A stretch of DNA of 64,000 bases from M3007 sp046160625 (GTDB taxonomy: Bacteria; Bacteroidota; Bacteroidia; Chitinophagales; Saprospiraceae): positions 1 through 64,000 of the forward strand of contig JBJXGZ010000135.1 in assembly GCA_046160625.1 (NCBI GenBank), written 5' to 3'. This document shows positions 8,284 through 16,432 of the stretch, one piece after another. The notes beneath the pieces were generated by a model. It was not told the DNA's origin, searched no databases, and saw only the letters and a program-made list of their open reading frames with translations. A program made the position numbers and the translations under genes. Every line of letters starts with the position of its first letter. Position 1 is the stretch's first letter.

Positions 8284-8996
8284 CAACTCTGGAAATGCTC
8301 AACCCCATGCAAAAGTGATTCAAACAGCCCTCGCCCATCCGTGTTGCCCAATACGGCTTCGCTGGCGCGTTCCGGGTGGGGCATCATCCCAAACACATTG
8401 CGCTCGGCGTTGCAAATTCCTGCAATGTTTCGAGTGGCTTCATTAGGATTTGATTCGGGTGTTTCGTTACCGAATTGGTCGCAATAACGGAATAGCACTT
8501 GGTCGTTGCGCTCTAACTCATCGAGGGTGTCGTTATCGGCGAAGTAGCGACCTTCCGCATGGGCAATGGGTATTTTGAGGGCTTGGCCAAGCACAAGTTC
8601 TTGTGTAATTGGGGAACTATGGGTCACGGCCTTAATCCAGACATTGTTGCAAACAAACTTTTGCCCCCCATTTCGGAGCAAAACGCCGGGCAGAAGCCCG
8701 GATTCGCAGAGTATTTGAAAACCATTGCATACGCCAAAAACCAAGCCTCCCGCTGCTGCATGTGCCTTCACAGCCTGCATAATAGGCGAAAACTGGGCAA
8801 TCGCACCTGCCCGCACATAATCACCATAGGAAAAACCACCCGGCAATACCACGCAGTCTTCAGGCTCGAAGCCATTGGGGAGTTTGTGGTTTTTGTGCCA
8901 GATTTTGACTACATCCTGACCCATCACATCGCCAAGAACGTGTACCATGTCGTCATCACAATTGGAGCCGGGGAAAACAATTACACCAAATTTCAT
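8283..8996 (-). CDS. purQ: phosphoribosylformylglycinamidine synthase, glutaminase subunit
   Basis: 237 aa, typical of the stand-alone PurQ subunit of purine biosynthesis, which supplies ammonia from glutamine to PurL. The class I amidotransferase nucleophile is C90 in FGVCNGFQIL, preceded by the oxyanion segment LPGGFSYGDY, and the His/Glu pair lies in MMPHPERA near the C-terminus. The PurL and PurS partners are not in the window. It overlaps miaA by one base, an arrangement that suggests one transcript. Confidence 0.96.
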   Translation of the reverse strand: MKFGVIVFPGSNCDDDMVHVLGDVMGQDVVKIWHKNHKLPNGFEPEDCVVLPGGFSYGDYVRAGAIAQFSPIMQAVKAHAAAGGLVFGVCNGFQILCESGLLPGVLLRNGGQKFVCNNVWIKAVTHSSPITQELVLGQALKIPIAHAEGRYFADNDTLDELERNDQVLFRYCDQFGNETPESNPNEATRNIAGICNAERNVFGMMPHPERASEAVLGNTDGRGLFESLLHGVEHFQS

Positions 8997-9023
8997 GTGT
9001 GAAGGAGAATATGATTTTGGGAG

Positions 9024-10034
9024 TTAAAATATTGATAATGATAATTTTAGAAAGAAATCAGCAAATTGGATAACCATTACAAAGCCAAGAATAGCCAAGT
9101 GACATGTCTCAGCCCAAAATCGGTTCCGCAAACTTTGAAAAGTCATGGCCAGCAAGATGCCCATCGCTGAAGCGGGCAAAACAATGTGCTCCCAACGCCA
9201 TTCAGGTTGCAACAAGCTGGACAATGCTCCAACCACCAAAAACCTGTACAGTACGCTTACGAACTTTTGTGCCTGAATCCCTTTTCGACTGTAAAGAGAC
9301 CCAAGCCCCATCAAAAATATTAGTGCCAGCAAAATCACGAGCACCGTTTTCAGCATCAATTTTTCATCCCAAACGGCGTCAAAACGGTATAATTGGAACA
9401 AACTTCCCCAATGCTCATCTCGAAACTCAGCGCCACGGTCTGCCCAGAAATACCAAAGCCATGCAAGAAAGAGCGGGACAAAAGCTCCTGACAAGAAGAC
9501 AAACCGCTCTTGCAGGCGGAATACACGAACTACTCCAAACCCAGCATAAGCCGCCACCAGAAGCCAAAGGCAGGGTGGATAAAAAAGACTTGCCACTGCA
9601 ATCCACAATGCCCCATCGAAAATTGCTGCCGTACCATGTGCCTTCTGGTACACTTTGTAAATTCGCCAAAGCGAGAAAGGAACAAAAGTGGCTGCTACCA
9701 AAGGGGCCGTCACAAAAAGAAAATCTGGCAATGCACTTGCCGTGAGCGCATAGAAAAGCCCTGGAAACCAGTTGCGTTCGCCCATTAACCTGAATTCATC
9801 AGCCAGTGTATTGACGGTAAAGGCCTGGATGAAAACCAGGATTACTGCAATGATTGCCGAATAAAAGGGCTGTTTAGAAACCCAGCCAAACCATGATTCG
9901 TACAACAACCCGCCTTCAGCAGCATGGGCCAAGGGTTGTACATAGCCCGTCAATGCCCCTATATGCACCAGAATGACATAGAACGCAAGGGGAATGGCGA
10001 CGAGAAATTGGTTGCTGCGAAAAAAACTGAGCAC
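9024..10034 (-). CDS. DUF6427-like multi-spanning membrane protein
   Basis: 336 aa from a GTG that gives VLSFFRSNQFLVAIPLAFYV, the usual short polar start before the first helix in this Bacteroidota family; the only longer alternative is a TTG 27 codons upstream whose added peptide looks like non-coding sequence. About ten hydrophobic helices cover the whole length. Family members are found next to housekeeping genes in Bacteroidota and have no established function. It is divergent from the response regulator gene, and the gap between them is about 110 bp if the GTG is right. Confidence 0.65.
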   Translation of the reverse strand: MLSFFRSNQFLVAIPLAFYVILVHIGALTGYVQPLAHAAEGGLLYESWFGWVSKQPFYSAIIAVILVFIQAFTVNTLADEFRLMGERNWFPGLFYALTASALPDFLFVTAPLVAATFVPFSLWRIYKVYQKAHGTAAIFDGALWIAVASLFYPPCLWLLVAAYAGFGVVRVFRLQERFVFLSGAFVPLFLAWLWYFWADRGAEFRDEHWGSLFQLYRFDAVWDEKLMLKTVLVILLALIFLMGLGSLYSRKGIQAQKFVSVLYRFLVVGALSSLLQPEWRWEHIVLPASAMGILLAMTFQSLRNRFWAETCHLAILGFVMVIQFADFFLKLSLSIF

Positions 10035-10133
10035 AGTATGCAATTGAAGCCACGAAGGTCGGTAAAACCCTGAAAAGGATGCGATTGTGGTGCATTTTTT
10101 CGGGTATTTTGTCAAAAAGACTGGGCACTCCCG

Positions 10134-10141
10134 TACTTTCG
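10134..10141 (+). promoter_or_regulatory. Bacteroidota -7-like element, near-leaderless GTG start
   Basis: TACTTTCG differs from TAnnTTTG at one position and ends 4 nt before the GTG start of the response regulator, predicting a leaderless or nearly leaderless mRNA. Confidence 0.5.
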
Positions 10142-10145
10142 CCCT

Positions 10146-10820
10146 GTGCGCGCCCTACTTATAGAAGACGAGCCCAAAACTTTGCAGTCGCTCCGTCAAG
10201 GGCTGGAAGAACATGGATGGACCGTAAACACCGCCTCTGACGGGTTGATTGGCCTCCGTTTGGCCCTTCAAAGCAACTATGATGTCATCGTATCTGACAT
10301 TACCATGCCGGGTATGAGTGGCCTCGAACTTTGCAGCCAACTCCGCAATGAGGGTATTTTTACACCCATTTTATTGCTCACTGCGCTTAGTAATACGGAC
10401 GACAAAGTAACCGGGCTTGATGCCGGAGCAGACGATTATCTTGCTAAACCCTTTGAATTCAAAGAATTACTGGCACGTATCAAAGCACTAGCCCGTCGTA
10501 CATCTGCCTCTTTACGAACGGAAAACGTGCTGCGTTTCGATGATTTGGAGCAAGATTTGGATGCCAAAACTGTGCATCGAGCGGGGCAGGAAATCATGCT
10601 TACTCCTCGAGAGTTTGCATTACTGGAATTCTTTTTGCGCAATCCGGGCAAGGTGCTGTCCAAAACAGAAATTGCAGAAAAAGTGTGGGACGTAGATTTT
10701 GACACTGGCACCAATGTTATCGAAGTCTATGTAAATTACTTGCGCAACAAGATGGACAAAGGATTTGAACAAAAACTCATTCACACCCATTTCGGGCAAG
10801 GATATGTCCTAAAAATTTGA
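10146..10820 (+). CDS. OmpR-family response regulator (orphan)
   Basis: 224 aa. The receiver domain (residues 1-118) has the acidic pair E7/D8, phospho-acceptor D51 in VSDITMPGMSG, and the KPF motif near 104. The C-terminal winged helix (about 128-222) carries the typical GTNVIEVYVNYLRNKM recognition region. Function is phosphorylation-controlled DNA binding. The GTG start is fixed by the promoter element directly upstream. No histidine kinase is adjacent; the next gene encodes a SixA-like histidine phosphatase, which in enterobacteria acts on phosphorelay proteins, so a functional link is possible but unproven. Confidence 0.92.
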   Translation: MRALLIEDEPKTLQSLRQGLEEHGWTVNTASDGLIGLRLALQSNYDVIVSDITMPGMSGLELCSQLRNEGIFTPILLLTALSNTDDKVTGLDAGADDYLAKPFEFKELLARIKALARRTSASLRTENVLRFDDLEQDLDAKTVHRAGQEIMLTPREFALLEFFLRNPGKVLSKTEIAEKVWDVDFDTGTNVIEVYVNYLRNKMDKGFEQKLIHTHFGQGYVLKI

Positions 10821-10823
10821 CGT

Positions 10824-10884
10824 TGGATAGGCACTTAACTGTCAAAAATCAAGTGTCCAATAGTCCAATGTCTAACGTCAATAA
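10824..10884. repeat. tccaatgtc-word repeat before the SixA-like gene
   Basis: Contains the words gttggata and, later, tccaatagtccaatgtctaa. An inverted relative, ttgaacgttggacattggat, is found inside the 5' part of the next-but-one gene (about 11443-11462), so the SixA-like gene is flanked by complementary repeats. Confidence 0.5.
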
Positions 10885-10889
10885 CTACC

Positions 10890-11387
10890 ATGCTAACCCT
10901 CTACCTTATTCGTCACGCTAAATCCAGTTGGGGCAATCCTGGTCTGCGAGACCATGACAGGCCACTCAATGAACGTGGCCTTCACGACGCCCCCAGAATG
11001 GCCCAATTGCTCGTGCAACAAGGCGTTCAGCCCGATCTTTTGGTAAGCAGTCCGGCTAAACGCGCCCTTACAACAGCTTTGTTTTTTGCTAAGGCCTTTA
11101 AATTAGAAGATGAGGAAGTACTCCGCGAGCCAAATATTTACGAGGCATTTCCGCAGGAAATATTGCGCATCATCAGTGCGTTGCCAGCTTCAGCGCAAAC
11201 AGTATTTTTATTTGGACACAACCCAACGTTCACAGATGTTGCCAATCATTTTATTGAAAACGACTATATCGAAAATGTGCCGACTTGCGGCGTAGTAAAA
11301 ATCACTTCCACGGCTGCCTCCTGGCCTGAATTCTACGAAGGTAATTCAAAAGTAGCAGCCTGTTATTTCCCAAAAGAAGTATTATGA
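10890..11387 (+). CDS. SixA-like histidine phosphatase
   Basis: 165 aa. The histidine phosphatase motif RHAKSSW occupies residues 8-14, with H9 as the phospho-accepting histidine; the conserved LNERGLHDA follows, and the second histidine is in FLFGHNPTF near residue 110. E. coli SixA removes phosphate from phosphorelay histidines (ArcB); other family members act on small phospho-substrates. The neighbouring OmpR-type regulator makes a signalling role plausible. The stop overlaps the next start by 4 nt (ATGA). Confidence 0.88.
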   Translation: MLTLYLIRHAKSSWGNPGLRDHDRPLNERGLHDAPRMAQLLVQQGVQPDLLVSSPAKRALTTALFFAKAFKLEDEEVLREPNIYEAFPQEILRIISALPASAQTVFLFGHNPTFTDVANHFIENDYIENVPTCGVVKITSTAASWPEFYEGNSKVAACYFPKEVL

Positions 11388-11809
11388 AATTAGATATTAA
11401 ACATTTAACCCGCAGTAGGTTTAGCGAAAGCGGGTGGACGTTGAACGTTGGACATTGGATACCGGGTCTTGGATTTTGGGCATTTGTTCTCTCGCTAAGC
11501 CTTTTCATTTCATGCCAATCCAAACCCTTGGAACAACCATCCATAGGGGACGACAAACTCGCCCGAATTATGGCTGACCTCAGTATTGCAGATGCTGCAA
11601 CCACAGGCTTGGCAGGATACCGAAAGGACAGTCTTCTGCAAGTTTACTTCAAACAAGTGTTCGAGATGCACAACGTCACGCTGGAATCCTATGAAAAGGA
11701 TCTCCGAATAGTTGCAAAAGACCTGTCGCGTATGGAGGCCATCGTGAAAGCGGCGGATGAATTGCTGAAAGAAGACGGTAAGGGCGGAGAAGAGGCGCCA
11801 AAAAATTAA
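11384..11809 (+). CDS. DUF4296 lipoprotein
   Basis: 141 aa. A hydrophobic segment ending in LSLFISC gives a lipobox-like site, and the mature part (LARIMADLSIADAATTG...YRKDSLLQVYFKQVFEMHNVT) is the DUF4296 domain common in Bacteroidota, function unknown, usually an outer-membrane lipoprotein. The first 30 or so residues are unusual: part of them is encoded by a copy of the genome's tccaatgtc-type repeat, and no later ATG precedes the signal segment. It overlaps the SixA-like gene by 4 nt, so the two are translationally coupled. Confidence 0.75.
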   Translation: MKLDIKHLTRSRFSESGWTLNVGHWIPGLGFWAFVLSLSLFISCQSKPLEQPSIGDDKLARIMADLSIADAATTGLAGYRKDSLLQVYFKQVFEMHNVTLESYEKDLRIVAKDLSRMEAIVKAADELLKEDGKGGEEAPKN

Positions 11810-11821
11810 AGTTTAGAAAGA

Positions 11822-11909
11822 AGCAAAAATAAACCGCAGAGGCGCGGAGACGCAGCGTGATTGATTTTCAATACGCTGCGTCTCCGCGCCTCTGCGGTTT
11901 ATTTTTGCT
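11822..11909. terminator. perfect 37-bp inverted repeat between convergent genes
   Basis: Arms at 11822-11858 and 11873-11909 are exactly complementary over 37 bp with a 14-nt loop. The core words are gcagaggcgcggagacgc. It separates the convergent DUF4296 and sucC genes and should work as a bidirectional terminator. Related words recur at 21.3, 21.8 and 29.0 kb. Confidence 0.8.
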
Positions 11910-11944
11910 TGAGCATCTAGGGTTTCATCCGAAATACCACTTCG

Positions 11945-13138
11945 TTATTTCGCCAAAACCTTCGCCACCAGGTCTGCAGCCTCCTGAAATTCAGTTGCGC
12001 CCATTACTTCGAGGCCTGATTCGTCAATAATTTTCTTAGCAATGTCGGCATTTGTGCCTTGCAGTCGGACAATTACAGGGACCGGGATTTTGCCAATAGC
12101 TTTGTAAGCATCCACGACTCCTTGCGCTACGCGGTCGCAGCGCACGATACCACCAAAGATATTGATCAGGATGGCTTTCACATTGGAGTCTTTGAGGATA
12201 AACCGCATGGCATTTTCTACCCGTTGTGCATCGGCGGTACCGCCTACGTCGAGGAAGTTGGCAGGGGAGCCACCTGAAAGTTGAATCAGGTCCATGGTAG
12301 CCATAGCAAGTCCAGCGCCGTTGACCATGCAGCCTACATTGCCATCAAGTTTAACATAGTTGAGGTCCATTTCCTGCGCTTCAACATCGGCAGGGTCTTC
12401 TTCATCTTTGTCGCGGAGCAACTCCAAATCCTTGTGGCGATAGAGCGCGTTGTCATCAAGTGTCACCTTCGAGTCCACCGCTATGATGCGGTCGTCAGAA
12501 GTTTTTAGGCAAGGGTTTATCTCGAACATTGAGGCATCCGAGCCGATAAAGGCGGCATAAAGTTTCTGTACAAAATCAACCATTTCCTTGAATGCACCGC
12601 CACTCAGACCAAGATTGAAGGCAACTTTTTGAGCCTGAAATGTACGCAAGCCTAAGAGTGGGTCAATAAACTCGAAGTACACCCGATCTGGAGTTTCGTG
12701 GGCTACCTTTTCAATGTCCATGCCGCCGTCTGGTGAATACATGATAACATTGCAGCCTTTTCCACGATCTGTCAAAATGCTGATATAGAACTCTTTAGGT
12801 TCCGAAGCCCCTGGATAAAACACGTCTTGAGCCACCAGAACTTTGCGCACTAATTTGCCTTCTGCCGAAGTTTGCGGGGTGATCAAGCGCATCCCTATCA
12901 TTGCTTCAGCGAGTTCGCCTGCTTGTTCCGGGCTTTTTGCCAATTTCACGCCACCGCCTTTGCCACGCCCACCTGCATGCACTTGTGCCTTGATCACGCA
13001 CCAACCTGAATTGTACAGTTCTTTCATTTTTTTGGCAGCTTCCACAGCCTCAGCCGCGCTAAAAGCCACGATTCCTTCCTGGATTTTTACCCCGTAAGAT
13101 TTGAGTAGTTCTTTGCCTTGATATTCGTGAAGATTCAT
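11945..13138 (-). CDS. sucC: succinate-CoA ligase, ADP/GDP-forming, beta subunit
   Basis: 397 aa, normal length. The enzyme interconverts succinyl-CoA and succinate with substrate-level phosphorylation in the TCA cycle. The ATP-grasp half begins MNLHEYQGKELLKSYGV and has the nucleotide-binding loop GGRGKGGGVKLA. The C-terminal ligase half shows the FDVGG-type segment (FLDVGGTADA) and FGGIVRCDRVAQGV. The alpha subunit gene (sucD) is not nearby, a common arrangement in Bacteroidota. A promoter element lies about 75 nt upstream. Confidence 0.97.
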   Translation of the reverse strand: MNLHEYQGKELLKSYGVKIQEGIVAFSAAEAVEAAKKMKELYNSGWCVIKAQVHAGGRGKGGGVKLAKSPEQAGELAEAMIGMRLITPQTSAEGKLVRKVLVAQDVFYPGASEPKEFYISILTDRGKGCNVIMYSPDGGMDIEKVAHETPDRVYFEFIDPLLGLRTFQAQKVAFNLGLSGGAFKEMVDFVQKLYAAFIGSDASMFEINPCLKTSDDRIIAVDSKVTLDDNALYRHKDLELLRDKDEEDPADVEAQEMDLNYVKLDGNVGCMVNGAGLAMATMDLIQLSGGSPANFLDVGGTADAQRVENAMRFILKDSNVKAILINIFGGIVRCDRVAQGVVDAYKAIGKIPVPVIVRLQGTNADIAKKIIDESGLEVMGATEFQEAADLVAKVLAK

Positions 13139-13211
13139 GTTTTGTGAAAAATGGGCAATGTTAAAATGTGGTCAATGTGATGAATGTGGTCAATGTGCCC
13201 GATTTGGCGCG

Positions 13212-13219
13212 CAAAACTA
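13212..13219 (-). promoter_or_regulatory. Bacteroidota -7 promoter element for sucC
   Basis: Reads TAGTTTTG on the minus strand, matching TAnnTTTG, about 75 nt before the sucC ATG. Confidence 0.55.
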
Positions 13220-13257
13220 CAAATGCTGCTGAGTTTAAAGAGAGAAGTTTTTGAGAA

Positions 13258-13947
13258 TCACCGCAATGCCGCTCCTTCGTCGTCAATTAAATTGCCTCCG
13301 ATGACACGGAGAATCCGTGCTGGAAAATTTTGAAGTATCCTATAATCGTGCGTAGCACACAATACGGCGGTGTTATGTTGCTTGGCAAGGTTTCGCATTA
13401 GGGTGAGCACATCATCGCTCGTCTCCGGATCAAGGTTGCCGGTAGGCTCGTCGGCGAGGAGCAGCGCGGGCTGATTGAGCAAGGCGCGGGCAAGGACCAC
13501 GCGTTGTTGCTCGCCTCCGGAAAGTTCAAATGGCATGGCAGCGCGTTTTCCGCTGAGGCCCACTTCCGCCAAGACTTCGTCAATGCGCTTGTCCATTTTT
13601 GTTTGATCATCCCAACCGGTTGCGCGAAGCACAAAAAGGAGGTTTTGTTCTATATCCCTGTCGGTCAGCAAGTTGAAATCTTGAAAAACGATACCAAGTT
13701 TGCGCCGGAGTTCGTGCACATTGCGGCGTGAAATGCTTTTGAGGTCAAAACCCGCGACCTCTCCTGAGCCGTGTTCAAGGGGCAGTGCAGCGTAAAGCGT
13801 TTTAAGCAAACTACTCTTGCCGCTCCCGGTTTTACCAATGAGATAGGTGAATTCTCCCTCGCCGATGTTCAGGCTGATTTCTTTGAGAATGGTGCTGCCA
13901 TCCGCTTGGCGGATGTCAGCGTTATTGAGTTTGACGATGCTTGGCAC
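13258..13947 (-). CDS. ftsE: FtsE-like ABC ATPase
   Basis: 229 aa with a GTG start (product MPSIVKLNNADI). Walker A GKTGSGKSS is at residues 38-46, Q-loop FQDFNLL near 93, signature LSGGEQQR near 143, Walker B LLLADEPTGNLD near 164 and the switch histidine in ATHDYRIL. This size and the YLIGKTGSGKSSLLKTLY segment fit FtsE, the cytoplasmic ATPase that with membrane protein FtsX regulates septal peptidoglycan hydrolysis. FtsX is not adjacent, so a LolD-like or MacB-like ATPase role cannot be excluded. Minus-strand gene with a probable promoter just upstream. Confidence 0.82.
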   Translation of the reverse strand: MPSIVKLNNADIRQADGSTILKEISLNIGEGEFTYLIGKTGSGKSSLLKTLYAALPLEHGSGEVAGFDLKSISRRNVHELRRKLGIVFQDFNLLTDRDIEQNLLFVLRATGWDDQTKMDKRIDEVLAEVGLSGKRAAMPFELSGGEQQRVVLARALLNQPALLLADEPTGNLDPETSDDVLTLMRNLAKQHNTAVLCATHDYRILQNFPARILRVIGGNLIDDEGAALR

Positions 13948-14054
13948 AGTGGTGTTAGGTGGTTAAATTGCGCCGCGAAAGTCAGACTTTTTTAAGTTTT
14001 ATTATAAAAACCTGAAAATCTGTGCGATAATTGCCCCGCGAAACAAAGCTATTA

Positions 14055-14155
14055 GTTTCAAGAACCAAATTTCAAGATAATAGTTGGAATCTGAAATGCC
14101 TCAATATTGAAATCTTTAAACTTGTTACTTGAAACTTGCTACCTGAAACTTAATG
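14055..14155. repeat. cttgaaact-word intergenic repeat
   Basis: Low-complexity gap before the OmpA-domain gene, containing repeated and inverted short words (caagaaccaaatttcaag; cttgttacttgaaacttgct; acctgaaactt). It is weaker than the other word-based hairpins. Confidence 0.4.
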
Positions 14156-14159
14156 TATT

Positions 14160-14798
14160 ATGAACTCAAAATCCCTTGCCCTCATCGTCTTCGTCCTTTG
14201 GAGTGTCCTTTGCTGGCGCTGGTATGTTTGTGGCCTCATGAATGCCTGTGGCGATGATCCCAAGGCACTTTCAACAGAAGAAGTCGTGGCCGTTCCTGAC
14301 GAAAGAGAGGATCCTACTGCTACAGTTGAAACACCTGAAATCAAGCCGCTCAACGAAAACAAATCTTCCAATATCAAAGCGCCTAACAGCAATCCCTCCA
14401 CGAATTACATACCACCCCAACCTGTTTCACCGTCCAATATGGGTGAGGTGCAAATGGAAGCAGTTGAAGACCGCATGGTCATTTACTTCCCTTACAAATC
14501 CACACGCAAGGAGGACAACGCAGCGATTGATGCTTACTTGTCCAATCTCGCGAGCCAGTTAATTGCTTCAGGCAAAAAAGTAAGTATTACAGGTCACGCG
14601 GACTTTGTGGGCGAACCAGCAGAAAATTACACTTTTGCTCTACGACGCGCTAATGGCATCCGGAATATTCTGGTAAAAAAAGGAGTGCCAAAATCACAAA
14701 TACGGTGCAAATCCTTTGGAGACCGCAAACCCGCTGCTACCAATGACACGCCTTATGGGCGCTACCTCAATCGCAGAGCAGTAATACGGGTAGAATAA
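14160..14798 (+). CDS. OmpA-domain envelope protein with N-terminal membrane anchor
   Basis: 212 aa. An N-terminal hydrophobic segment (about residues 4-25) is followed by a low-complexity linker rich in Pro, Asn and Ser to about residue 98, then an OmpA C-terminal domain: the FPYKSTRKEDNAAIDAYL strand-helix, VSITGHADFVGEPAENY with the peptidoglycan-binding Asp, and LRRANGIRNILVKKGV with the Arg. This domain binds diaminopimelate in peptidoglycan, so the protein probably tethers the envelope to the wall. It is probably co-oriented with, but separated by a long hairpin from, the next gene. Confidence 0.85.
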   Translation: MNSKSLALIVFVLWSVLCWRWYVCGLMNACGDDPKALSTEEVVAVPDEREDPTATVETPEIKPLNENKSSNIKAPNSNPSTNYIPPQPVSPSNMGEVQMEAVEDRMVIYFPYKSTRKEDNAAIDAYLSNLASQLIASGKKVSITGHADFVGEPAENYTFALRRANGIRNILVKKGVPKSQIRCKSFGDRKPAATNDTPYGRYLNRRAVIRVE

Positions 14799-14804
14799 GT
14801 GATT

Positions 14805-14890
14805 GGTTATTGGGTTATTTGGGAATTTGCTTATTCGAGCACCAGAGCTCGGACACTCAAATAACCAAATCCCCAAATAACCCAATAACC
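14805..14890. repeat. long hairpin of ggttattt/ggggattt-type words
   Basis: Inverted repeat with arms of 35 bp (14805-14839 and 14856-14890) made of repeated words such as ggttatt, gggttattt and ccccaaata. It fills the gap between the OmpA-domain gene and the coiled-coil gene. Confidence 0.75.
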
Positions 14891-14929
14891 AGATAACCAA
14901 CTCAACCGCAACTCAAATTAACATAAAAG

Positions 14930-15790
14930 ATGTTTGAAAATAACCCATTTGCTACGCATACGCTTGAAATTCTCATCATGCTCCTTGGCTCGTTTTTTAT
15001 TGGTCTTTGGCTGGGTTGGGTGCTATGGGGCCGACTCAAACAAGAACTCGACCGGCTAAGGCTCGACAATCAAAGTTTTTCCGTGACGCTCGATGCCCTT
15101 CGGCTTGAACTTGATTCGCTCAAAACCCGCGCCATGGTAGCAGAATCTGACAATAGCAATTTTATTACCCAGGTGGCCAACCTCAATAGAGAAAATTCCA
15201 GCCTTCAGGAAAAAGTCAATTATTTAGAAACCGAAGTGGCCGAAACGCAAAACCGCAACCGACAGCTGCAAACTGAATTGGGGCTTTCGTTTTCCCCGGA
15301 CACCCCGATTGCTGATGATATCCCGCTGGAAATCAAAGAGATTATTGTAGAAACTCCTGCAGGTGAAGAAATGGTCTTTACACCCAAACAAGAAACTGAA
15401 CCAGAGATCGCTACCCCTCCGGTGTTCGTTATTGAACCCGTTGCCATGGCAGACCCTAAGCCTGCAAAACCGGCTAAACAAAAGTCGCCAGCCCAGATTG
15501 AACCGCAACCATCCCACGCAGTCATAGCCGAGCGGGATGATCTTACCGTCATTGAAGGCATTGGCCCCAAGATTCAGATGCTCCTCAACCAATATGGCAT
15601 CTATAATTACCGTCATTTAGCCGAAGCCGATGTACTCCGCCTGAAAGAAATCCTCGCCGCAGCCGGTTCTCAGCTTGCCATGCACGACCCTGGCACCTGG
15701 CCTTCTCAAGCCAACCTTGCAGCCAACGATCAGTGGGACACGCTCAAATCTGTGCAGGGGTTTTTGAAAGGCGGGAAAAAGCCGGATTGA
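14930..15790 (+). CDS. membrane-anchored coiled-coil protein with helix-hairpin-helix domain
   Basis: 286 aa in three parts. A membrane helix at about residues 14-33 has the glycine-rich LGWVLWG stretch. A coiled coil of about residues 38-125 follows (LKQELDRLRLDNQSF, ALRLELDSL, VNYLETEVAETQNRN). After a Pro/Glu-rich linker comes a helix-hairpin-helix domain (about 200-285) with DDLTVIEGIGPKIQMLLNQ and DPGTWPSQANLAANDQW, of the type found in proteins labelled 5'-nuclease-like or L21-like. The domain usually binds DNA or protein partners; a membrane-bound DNA-binding or scaffold role is inference. Confidence 0.7.
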   Translation: MFENNPFATHTLEILIMLLGSFFIGLWLGWVLWGRLKQELDRLRLDNQSFSVTLDALRLELDSLKTRAMVAESDNSNFITQVANLNRENSSLQEKVNYLETEVAETQNRNRQLQTELGLSFSPDTPIADDIPLEIKEIIVETPAGEEMVFTPKQETEPEIATPPVFVIEPVAMADPKPAKPAKQKSPAQIEPQPSHAVIAERDDLTVIEGIGPKIQMLLNQYGIYNYRHLAEADVLRLKEILAAAGSQLAMHDPGTWPSQANLAANDQWDTLKSVQGFLKGGKKPD

Positions 15791-15830
15791 TCGGGGGCGT
15801 TTATTAAGCAGATAGGCCTATTATCTGTTT

Positions 15831-16169
15831 TTACAGGCTTTCCTGGGTTTTCTTGGGCAATTTAGCTTTCACCAATTCATAAGATTGGCGGATGAAATGC
15901 GCCCATTCGGTATCACTTAGCCAAGAAAATTCCAAAACCAACACCCATTTGTGCCGAGCCATGTATGGAGCGGGAATAATTCCTTCACGCGAAACCATCG
16001 TGTCAAACTCCTCCTCTGATACTTTGAAGGAGGCGCCCCCATCGGCATCAACATCGGTGACACAAAAAATCTTTTCTGCAACGGAAAAGCATAGGTCTTG
16101 CCCCCATTTGACATCTTCTGTCACGCTGGGAAAGGAAAGGCAAAGTTCTCGGAGCGCTTCAACGTTCAT
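15831..16169 (-). CDS. MmcQ/YjbR-family protein
   Basis: 112 aa, the full length of this small family. It begins NVEALRELCLSFPSVTEDVKWGQDLCFSV, with the characteristic early WG and K-bearing strand, and ends with the helix WAHFIRQSYELVKAKLPKK. Members fold like DNA-binding CyaY-type domains; the precise role is unknown. It is a lone minus-strand gene convergent with the coiled-coil gene and divergent from the nuo operon. Confidence 0.85.
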   Translation of the reverse strand: MNVEALRELCLSFPSVTEDVKWGQDLCFSVAEKIFCVTDVDADGGASFKVSEEEFDTMVSREGIIPAPYMARHKWVLVLEFSWLSDTEWAHFIRQSYELVKAKLPKKTQESL

Positions 16170-16336
16170 TTTTCACTGTATTGAAGGGTTAGGAATTCAA
16201 AATTTCTGTCCATGGCTCGAAATTTTTAACAAAGATGGGCTTTCTTGCTAAAACCCCCAGGTTGAAAAGTTCTAAACTATGCCCACTTCGTGTAGTTCTT
16301 ACAATTTAGTACAAACAAAAGTCGGGGGCATTTGGC

Positions 16337-16344
16337 TACCTTTG
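16337..16344 (+). promoter_or_regulatory. promoter element of the nuo operon
   Basis: Exact TACCTTTG about 90 nt before nuoA. It is the only strong -7 match upstream of the operon and leaves an untranslated leader of roughly 85 nt. Confidence 0.65.
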
Positions 16345-16432
16345 CCGCGCAGGACAACCAGCCCGAAACACGAGCTGTTTTTGTTCAAAATCAAACTCAT
16401 TTGCGAACTGAAGTTCGCCCCACAGCAAAAAC

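Noticed and set aside
10035..10115. Upstream TTG start of the DUF6427-like protein
   Set aside because: The added 27 residues are Thr/Cys/Phe-rich with no helix and overlap the regulator's promoter region; GTG at 10034 gives a normal start.
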